Part shown: positions 59,149-64,000 of the stretch, one piece after another
Position numbering within the stretch: position 1 is the stretch's first letter
Layout: every line of letters starts with the position of its first letter
Origin: Candidatus Formimonas warabiya
Lineage (GTDB): Bacteria; Bacillota; Dehalobacteriia; Dehalobacteriales; Dehalobacteriaceae
Assembly (NCBI RefSeq): GCF_002777255.1
Contig: NZ_CP017634.1
Location: forward strand, 6,150,903-6,214,902
DNA length: 64,000 nucleotides
Reading direction: 5' to 3'
Made by a program: the position numbers and the translations under genes
The notes under the pieces: generated by a model
The model's database searches: none
Seen by the model: only the letters and a program-made list of their open reading frames with translations
What the model was told of the DNA's origin: nothing

Positions 59149-59157
59149 TGCTAAAAT
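59149..59157 (+). promoter_or_regulatory. extended -10 promoter of the LytS-type kinase gene
   Basis: TGCTAAAAT is an extended -10 element without a clear -35, about 75 bp before the kinase start. AAAGTGCAAA at 59101 lies 51 bp before the -10 hexamer; the same word occurs before the -10 of the binding-protein gene at 62281. Confidence 0.5.
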
Positions 59158-59233
59158 AAATACCATCATGGAAGGAGTTTTCTTTGCTTTTGAGGAAATT
59201 CTAGGAAACATAAAAACGAGGTGGGAATGATTG

Positions 59234-60055
59234 ATGGTATCCTACCAGCTGTTTTTTCTTATTACTTTAATTAGTATTCTAGGTCCGGTAATTGGAATTT
59301 TATTAATTGTCTTTAACAGCATGCTGGAGCAGGAGATTCATGTTTTAGAGATTGAAAACAGAAGGATTTTCTTGGAAAGTGAATTGCAAAAAAGCGAGTA
59401 CTTGCAGTTAACCCAACAAATTCAACCCCACTTTTTATTCAATACCTTAAATTCTCTTTTGAGCCTGGCCAGGTTCAAAAGATTAGACCAGCTCATTCCT
59501 TCCTTTGAACATTTAGTACTCTATCTGCGCTATAAATATCAAGTAAAATGTCAGCTAAATCCCTTAGATCAGGAAATAGACCATACCAAGCATTATTTGG
59601 CCATTCAACATTTGCGCTATGGGGATCGCCTTCAGATTGAATGGCAGGTTGAACCCGGCTTGGACAGAGCGATGATTCCATCTTATTTAATTCAGATTCT
59701 GGTGGAAAATGCGTTTAAACACGGATTGGAGCAGGTTGAAGAAAGAGCCTGCCTGTGGATCACCATCTGTAAAAAGGTAATCAACCAGGACAATTATGTT
59801 GAATTAGTGGTCCAGGATAATGGGCCGGGATTTCTTTATGACCCACTGGAGGAAAGGGAAGATGACCAGGATCAAAAAAAAGGCATTGGATTAACCAATA
59901 TTGCCAAGAGAATCAACCTTTTGTTTTCCCATCAGGCCAAATTGGAAGTAGTGGTAAATTCATCTTTGCATCAAGGCGGAATGATCAAAGCTTGTTGGCC
60001 CTTGAAGCAAGTTCTTAATTCAGATGGAGATTCTTTTACTCCATCTGAATTTTGA
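59234..60055 (+). CDS. LytS-type sensor histidine kinase, short
   Basis: About 273 residues from ATG 59234 (GAGGTGGGA upstream). One N-terminal helix (FFLITLISILGPVIGILLIVFN) leads by a coiled coil straight to the His_kinase domain (YLQLTQQIQPHFLFNTLNSLLSLARF, His in PHF) and the HATPase (IPSYLIQILVENAFKHGLEQ; VVQDNGPGF; GIGLTNIAKRINLLF). There is no separate sensor domain, so the signal may come through another membrane protein, for example the one at 61006. It is paired with the AraC-type regulator at 60273. Confidence 0.92.
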   Translation: MVSYQLFFLITLISILGPVIGILLIVFNSMLEQEIHVLEIENRRIFLESELQKSEYLQLTQQIQPHFLFNTLNSLLSLARFKRLDQLIPSFEHLVLYLRYKYQVKCQLNPLDQEIDHTKHYLAIQHLRYGDRLQIEWQVEPGLDRAMIPSYLIQILVENAFKHGLEQVEERACLWITICKKVINQDNYVELVVQDNGPGFLYDPLEEREDDQDQKKGIGLTNIAKRINLLFSHQAKLEVVVNSSLHQGGMIKACWPLKQVLNSDGDSFTPSEF

Positions 60056-60224
60056 CGCGAGTTCTTAACTTGCTAAGTGGTTTCCTTAGCAAGTTTTAGA
60101 ACCGCTAATACAGCGTGAGAACTGCAAATGCATGACTTAATTGGCGTTGGACTCCCGAGGCGGGAGACTGAAGCAAGTTCTTGGTTTGGTTGCTTTTTAC
60201 CAAACCTTAGAACTGCGAATACAG
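60010..60224. repeat. three hairpin units with conserved flanks and different stems
   Basis: Three units start with AGTTCTT (60010, 60060, 60176). Each is followed by a perfect hairpin of different sequence: AATTCAGATGGAG, AACTTGCTAAG and GGTTTGGT arms. Units 2 and 3 then continue TTAGAAC(C/T)GC(T/G)AATACAG, whose AGAAC pairs with GTTCT. Stem sequences differ while pairing and flanks are kept, which implies selection on structure. Unit 1 overlaps the end of the kinase gene. A small CTCCCG-AGG-CGGGAG hairpin lies between units 2 and 3. Confidence 0.8.
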
Positions 60225-60272
60225 AGTAAGCCAAGTTAGTCAGGTGAAAGTTAATCAGCGGAGGAAATTCTG

Positions 60273-61016
60273 ATGAATATTCTATTGCTTGAAGATGAGC
60301 CTTTAGAACTGGAACAGCTGGAATTTATGATTCATTCCTGTTATCCGATGTTCAAGTTTGTGAAAGCTTCCAAAGAATCTCACGCCTTAGCCGCGGCTCA
60401 GATCGCCTTAAAAAAACAAGAATGTTTTGATTTGGCCTTTATCGATATTAAACTACCGGGAAAATCGGGACTGGAAGTGGCCGCAGAATTAAAGGAAAAG
60501 TTTCCCTTAATGGAGCTTGTGATTGTTACGGCCTATCAAGACTTTCAGTATGCTCAATATTCGATCAAATTGGGCGTCATGGATTATTTAGTAAAGCCCT
60601 TGGTGGAAGAAGAACTAGTCAAAGTTCTCAAAAAATTTCTCAAGAAGCACCCTGAAATGGAACATCATTCTGAGCTGGTCTGGCAAGTCCTCAATGTGAT
60701 CAAAACCAGCTATAAGAATCAATTATTGCTGGCTGATGTAGCCCAGAGACTGCATATCAGCACATCTTCTCTCAGCCGTCATTTCAGTGAAGAAATGGGG
60801 ATGCCTTTTTCCGAATATTTAATTCATTACCGGGTGGAGATGGCCAAGCTGTTTTTAAACATCAACAAAGACTGGTCTATTCAGCAGATTGCCGATGAAA
60901 CCGGATTTAACAGCCAGCATTACTTTTGCAAAGCTTTCAAACGGATTACCGGTAAAGCTCCTAAAGAGTATCGGAAGCTAAATCGGGTAGGAGACGGATT
61001 CTTCCATGAGCAATAG
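60273..61016 (+). CDS. YesN/AraC-type response regulator
   Basis: A 247-residue regulator. The receiver has EDEPLELEQLEFMI, the phosphoacceptor Asp in LAFIDIKLPGKSGLEVA near 58 and Lys in DYLVKPLVEEEL near 108. The C-terminal AraC domain has two helix-turn-helix units (LLADVAQRLHISTSSLSRHFSEEMGMPFSEYLIHYRVEMAKLFL; WSIQQIADETGFNSQHYFCKAFKRITGKAPKEYRK). Such pairs with LytS-type kinases commonly control solute uptake; an ABC binding-protein gene follows. It overlaps the next gene by 11 bp. Confidence 0.93.
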   Translation: MNILLLEDEPLELEQLEFMIHSCYPMFKFVKASKESHALAAAQIALKKQECFDLAFIDIKLPGKSGLEVAAELKEKFPLMELVIVTAYQDFQYAQYSIKLGVMDYLVKPLVEEELVKVLKKFLKKHPEMEHHSELVWQVLNVIKTSYKNQLLLADVAQRLHISTSSLSRHFSEEMGMPFSEYLIHYRVEMAKLFLNINKDWSIQQIADETGFNSQHYFCKAFKRITGKAPKEYRKLNRVGDGFFHEQ

Positions 61017-62244
61017 TAAACCGTTACTCAGTGTGAAATATATTTTGGATGGATTGTCCGTAAGCCTGATTTTTTTGGCTGAGGAGGCGGTGTTTTTCTA
61101 TGGTGTTTTCGGCGGCATCGGTTTGTTTTTTGCTATTTTGCTGGCTTTCCTTTTATTTCTTCTTTTGAATCAATCTCTTCAGCGCAGGAATACATCCGGC
61201 TTAAATCCCGAGACAACGTTTATTTCCAGTAAAAAGATCATCACCATCATCACAGGATTCATGTGGGCCGAATTCCTGATTTCCGAGGGTATCGTAGGAA
61301 TGCTTCTTTTAGAAGAATTTTTTGGGATCAATAAACTAATTACGGTAACTGTTTTTTTGGCAGGCAGTATATTTTTATATCCCAGAGGAAGGCATGAAAA
61401 CCCTAGGGAAAACAATATCAGACTAATGTGTTATCTGGGCTTAGCAGCTTATTTGCCTATTTATGCCTTCTTGCAAAAAGGGCTGGAAACTGTCTACAAT
61501 GATCTGCTTCATTTTCATCCCAGAGTCCTGCATTTAAGCCAGAATGGCTGGATGCCCTTCCTTTTGGCAGCCACGATGATTATGTTTAGTAAATTGTTTT
61601 TAGGTGTCCATGATCGAAATTTTTTTCACAGCGACAAGAAAACGATGCGGGGCATTGGTCTGGCGGCGATCATTTGGTCTACGGTGGCCTTAGGTTTTTC
61701 CGCAGTGACCTTTGTGACGATTGCCAACAATTTAAAAAGTGATTATTATAATCACCAGATTCTCTTGCTCATTGAAAAAGACGCTTCTTTTGTGACTTTT
61801 TGCCTCTTTGTTTCCCTGCTCCTGATCATGGCATTCTTTACCTTTAGTTTTTATTTTTATCGATTAGAAAGAACGATGGGGCATAATTTTACCGACTTTA
61901 CCTCGGATAATTACTTTTCTAAAACAGGAAACTACTTGTTTTTGGGGGTAATTTTAGGATTATATCTGGCTGCATTTTGCGATTGGAGTATCATGGATGT
62001 TTTTATTTCCTTTGGGATCATCCACGGGGCCACCTGTATTTTACTCATTTTTGCTTCCTTTTGGCGTAAACCGATTCCTGAAATCGTATGGCTTTTTCCC
62101 TTGATTGGATTTGTTGCTGCTTTGGTAGCGGAGCTATATTTTCCTAACTGCCGGGGTCCTTACGGGGTTTTAATCAGCAGCGCTTCAACCTGTGTCTTGT
62201 TATCCGTTTTTTGCCTGGCTAAGGGCAAAGGTGTTCGCTATTAG
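61006..62244 (+). CDS. polytopic membrane protein, function unknown
   Basis: A 412-residue protein with about 11-12 hydrophobic helices spread over its length. It shows no motif I recognise. Charged residues in helices (LFLAEEAVFFYG near 22; ITGFMWAEFLISEGIVGMLLLEEFF near 80; FVAALVAELYF near 370) could bind ions or heme. It overlaps the response-regulator stop by 11 bp and so belongs to the two-component operon. It may be the missing sensor input for the short kinase or a transporter. Confidence 0.75.
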   Translation: MSNSKPLLSVKYILDGLSVSLIFLAEEAVFFYGVFGGIGLFFAILLAFLLFLLLNQSLQRRNTSGLNPETTFISSKKIITIITGFMWAEFLISEGIVGMLLLEEFFGINKLITVTVFLAGSIFLYPRGRHENPRENNIRLMCYLGLAAYLPIYAFLQKGLETVYNDLLHFHPRVLHLSQNGWMPFLLAATMIMFSKLFLGVHDRNFFHSDKKTMRGIGLAAIIWSTVALGFSAVTFVTIANNLKSDYYNHQILLLIEKDASFVTFCLFVSLLLIMAFFTFSFYFYRLERTMGHNFTDFTSDNYFSKTGNYLFLGVILGLYLAAFCDWSIMDVFISFGIIHGATCILLIFASFWRKPIPEIVWLFPLIGFVAALVAELYFPNCRGPYGVLISSASTCVLLSVFCLAKGKGVRY

Positions 62245-62280
62245 CAATAAGTTGGGTGAATATTACAAAAATTATGAATA

Positions 62281-62316
62281 AAAGTGCAAAATCTTCCAGG
62301 AAACAACTGCTATAAT
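62281..62316 (+). promoter_or_regulatory. promoter of the ABC importer genes
   Basis: The extended -10 TGCTATAAT (62308-62316) lies about 47 bp before the start codon, without a -35. AAAGTGCAAA at 62281 sits 30 bp before the -10 hexamer, 21 bp closer than in the kinase promoter, which keeps the same helical face. It may be the binding site of the AraC-type regulator. Confidence 0.5.
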
Positions 62317-62362
62317 TCTCTTAGGGTTGTTTCTTTTTTTATAAAAAATGAGGAGGGAGAAA

Positions 62363-63952
62363 ATGAAACGGGTATTATGGATTTTTCTGGTACTTATTCT
62401 TGCGTTGGGGGCAACTGGGTGCGGCAGTTCTTCCCCAAGTGCGGGAAGCGGAAAGCAGAGCGAGAAGACTGTGATCGTAGGTTTGCAGGCGGAACCAACT
62501 ACTTTGGATGCCTCTCAGGTTGCGGATTATAATACCAGCCGTGCCGCAATAGATATTTATGATCAGCTGGTAGAGTTTAAGACGGAAAGTACGGAGATTG
62601 AACCGGGCCTGGCGGAAAAGTGGGATATGTCTGACGACGGCCTGGAATACACATTTTACTTGCGTAAAGATGTGAAATTTCATGACGGCACCCCCTTCAA
62701 TGCCGAAGCGGTGAAATTTACCATTAACCGGCAGATTGACCCCAATCACCCTTACCATGATACGGGAGAGTTCGCTTATGCTGATTTAACTTTTGGTCCG
62801 GTGAAAGAAGTTCAAGTGGTGGATGATTACACGGTTAAGATCATTCTGAAAGAACCTTTTTCTCCTTTTCTCAGCAATATGGCGATGCATTCGGCAAGCA
62901 TTGTCAGTCCTGCGGCAGTAGAAAAATACGGCAAGGATTTCACGAGAAATCCTGTGGGGACAGGTCCGTTGAAATTTGTCAGTTGGACCCCCGGGGTAGA
63001 AGTGATTTTAGAAAAAAACCCGGATTATTTTAAAGGATCTCCTAAGATTGACAAGGTTATTTTCAAGCCTATTGTGGAGGATCAGACCCGGGTCACCGAA
63101 TTGGAAGCAGGTAATCTGGATCTCATCGTCAACGTGCCTCCTGATGATTTAATACGGATTCAAGAGGCAAAACAGTTCCCCATTGTGGAACAACCGGGCA
63201 TGCACGTGTGGTTTACCACTTTTAATTGCCAGAAGAAACCTTTTAATGATGTCAAGGTGCGCCAGGCGATCAACTATGCCATTGATAAAGAAGCCATTGT
63301 GAAAAACATCCTTCAGGATACCGGAGAGATGGCGAATTCACCTCTTCCTTCCATTGTGTGGGGGCATAATTTTAATCTGAAGAACTATGAATACAATCCG
63401 GAAAAAGCGCAGCAGCTGCTGGATGAGGCAGGGTACCCCGATGGTTTTTCATGTAGTTATTGGATCCCTGAATCCGGCTCGGGCATGCAGCAGCCTACAT
63501 TGATGGCTGCCGCAATTCAGGCTGATTTAGCCAAAGTAGGCATCCAAGTAGAGATTCAAAAGATGGAATGGGGCACCTATCTCGATAAAGTATATGTAGC
63601 TCCGGAGAAGAGTGAATTAGATATGCACCAGATGTCTTTTATCGGGGACAACGGGGATCCGGATAACTTTCTTTATGGACTGCTGAGTGGGGAACAAATT
63701 CCTCCGGTAGGGTTCAATGATTCCTATTATCAGAATCCGGAGGTCGACAAACTGTTAAAGGAAGCAAGAAAAACGGCAGATCACCAGGAGCGGGCACAAA
63801 TGTATGAGCAGGTGCAGGAAATGATTATGGCGGATGCTCCCTGGGTTGCTGTTGATTATGAAAAACAGATTGTGGTCACCAGTCCCCGGTTAAAGAACTT
63901 TAAGCTCCAGCCCAACGGAGTATTCCGGTTTGCTCAGGTTGACCTTGAATAA
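62363..63952 (+). CDS. ABC transporter solute-binding lipoprotein (OppA/DppA/NikA family)
   Basis: About 529 residues from ATG 62363, which follows AGGAGGGAG; the ATG at 62348 lies before that site. It has a lipoprotein signal (VLWIFLVLILALGATGC) with the lipidated Cys and a Ser/Gly linker. SBP_bac_5 marks are LAEKWDMSDDGLEYTFYLRKDVKFHDGTPFNAEAVKFTINR near 80-120, VGTGPLKFVSW near 200 and FNDVKVRQAINYAIDKEAIV near 295. It binds di- or oligopeptides or a nickel chelate. A permease gene starts 30 bp downstream. Confidence 0.92.
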   Translation: MKRVLWIFLVLILALGATGCGSSSPSAGSGKQSEKTVIVGLQAEPTTLDASQVADYNTSRAAIDIYDQLVEFKTESTEIEPGLAEKWDMSDDGLEYTFYLRKDVKFHDGTPFNAEAVKFTINRQIDPNHPYHDTGEFAYADLTFGPVKEVQVVDDYTVKIILKEPFSPFLSNMAMHSASIVSPAAVEKYGKDFTRNPVGTGPLKFVSWTPGVEVILEKNPDYFKGSPKIDKVIFKPIVEDQTRVTELEAGNLDLIVNVPPDDLIRIQEAKQFPIVEQPGMHVWFTTFNCQKKPFNDVKVRQAINYAIDKEAIVKNILQDTGEMANSPLPSIVWGHNFNLKNYEYNPEKAQQLLDEAGYPDGFSCSYWIPESGSGMQQPTLMAAAIQADLAKVGIQVEIQKMEWGTYLDKVYVAPEKSELDMHQMSFIGDNGDPDNFLYGLLSGEQIPPVGFNDSYYQNPEVDKLLKEARKTADHQERAQMYEQVQEMIMADAPWVAVDYEKQIVVTSPRLKNFKLQPNGVFRFAQVDLE

Positions 63953-63982
63953 ACTCAATAAAAAAGGCAGGGGGGAAAAGGA

Positions 63983-64000
63983 GTGCTTTTCTATATTGGC
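63983..64000 (+). CDS. start of an ABC importer permease (partial)
   Basis: A GTG at 63983 behind GGGGGAAAAGGA opens the frame VLFYIG up to the window end. Only six codons are visible. The position right after an OppA/DppA-type binding protein and the hydrophobic start suggest a DppB/OppB-like permease; the identification rests on context. Confidence 0.5.

Noticed and set aside
1..64000. tRNA, rRNA, CRISPR array, prophage or integrative element boundaries
   Set aside because: No cloverleaf-type sequence with TTCRA-type arms, rRNA segments, regular repeat-spacer units, phage genes or integrase with attachment repeats was seen. The only mobile DNA found is the IS3 element and IS fragments.

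Overview
The window looks like chromosome of an anaerobic, low-to-mid GC Gram-positive bacterium of the Clostridia (Peptococcaceae / Desulfitobacterium-like or syntrophic lineages). The reasons are strong AGGAGG-type ribosome binding sites, the [FeFe]-hydrogenase maturase HydF, bacterial complex I subunits, an ETF:menaquinone oxidoreductase-type membrane protein, corrinoid/methyl-THF methyltransferases of the kind found in acetogens, and 4-hydroxybutyryl-CoA dehydratase. The genus is not identified.

Region 1 (1-3.9 kb) is the end of a complex I operon (nuoL-M-N) closed by a strong terminator. Region 2 (3.9-17.5 kb) is an envelope metal/redox island: a Met/His-rich secreted protein, a membrane polyferredoxin, small membrane proteins, a DUF2318 protein, an HMA-TauE/SafE-double cupredoxin fusion, a CopA copper ATPase, an OmpR-type two-component system, a secreted CAP-domain protein, then aspA-hydF and a four-helix membrane protein. 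Four promoters in this region share one architecture: two 11-bp direct repeats (consensus TCTTCAT) with a -10 hexamer at exactly the same distance. They are probably the regulon of the local two-component system.

Region 3 (17.7-27.4 kb) is a LacI-type regulator and the operon it probably controls. A palindromic operator lies before the regulator and a near-identical one before the operon. The operon joins a three-part corrinoid methyltransferase system (UroD-like methylase, corrinoid protein, methyl-THF methyltransferase) to a beta-oxidation kit (MaoC hydratase, acyl-CoA dehydrogenase, EtfBA, membrane FeS quinone reductase). Region 4 (27.6-32.4 kb, minus strand) is a second, differently regulated methyltransferase operon with its own UroD-like, corrinoid and methyl-THF components, a CobW-type metallochaperone and 3-hydroxybutyryl-CoA dehydrogenase. 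Region 5 (33.0-42.8 kb) is a PAS/sigma-54 activator and an operon for 4-hydroxybutyrate to acetyl-CoA (CoA transferase, 4-hydroxybutyryl-CoA dehydratase, crotonase, thiolase, Na+ symporter). Near-consensus sigma-54 promoters stand before both region 4 and region 5. The dehydrogenase missing from region 5 is encoded in region 4, so I infer one co-regulated pathway in which a methylated or methoxylated C4 acid is demethylated and the C4 skeleton oxidised to two acetyl-CoA.

Region 6 (43.0-49.5 kb) holds a complete IS3-family element with unusual structured non-coding DNA, a DUF4097-like protein, a thiocarboxylate sulfur-transfer cluster (ThiS-like carrier, E1-like enzyme, JAMM protease, siroheme reductase-like protein, TusA) and a Phd-Uma2 fusion with its operator. 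Region 7 (49.6-57.0 kb) is a TetR-controlled MacAB-like ABC export locus. Region 8 (57.0-64.0 kb) holds an APC permease behind a long structured leader, a LytS/YesN-type two-component system with covarying hairpins between its genes, a polytopic membrane protein of unknown function, and the start of an oligopeptide/nickel-type ABC importer. I saw no tRNA, rRNA or CRISPR array.
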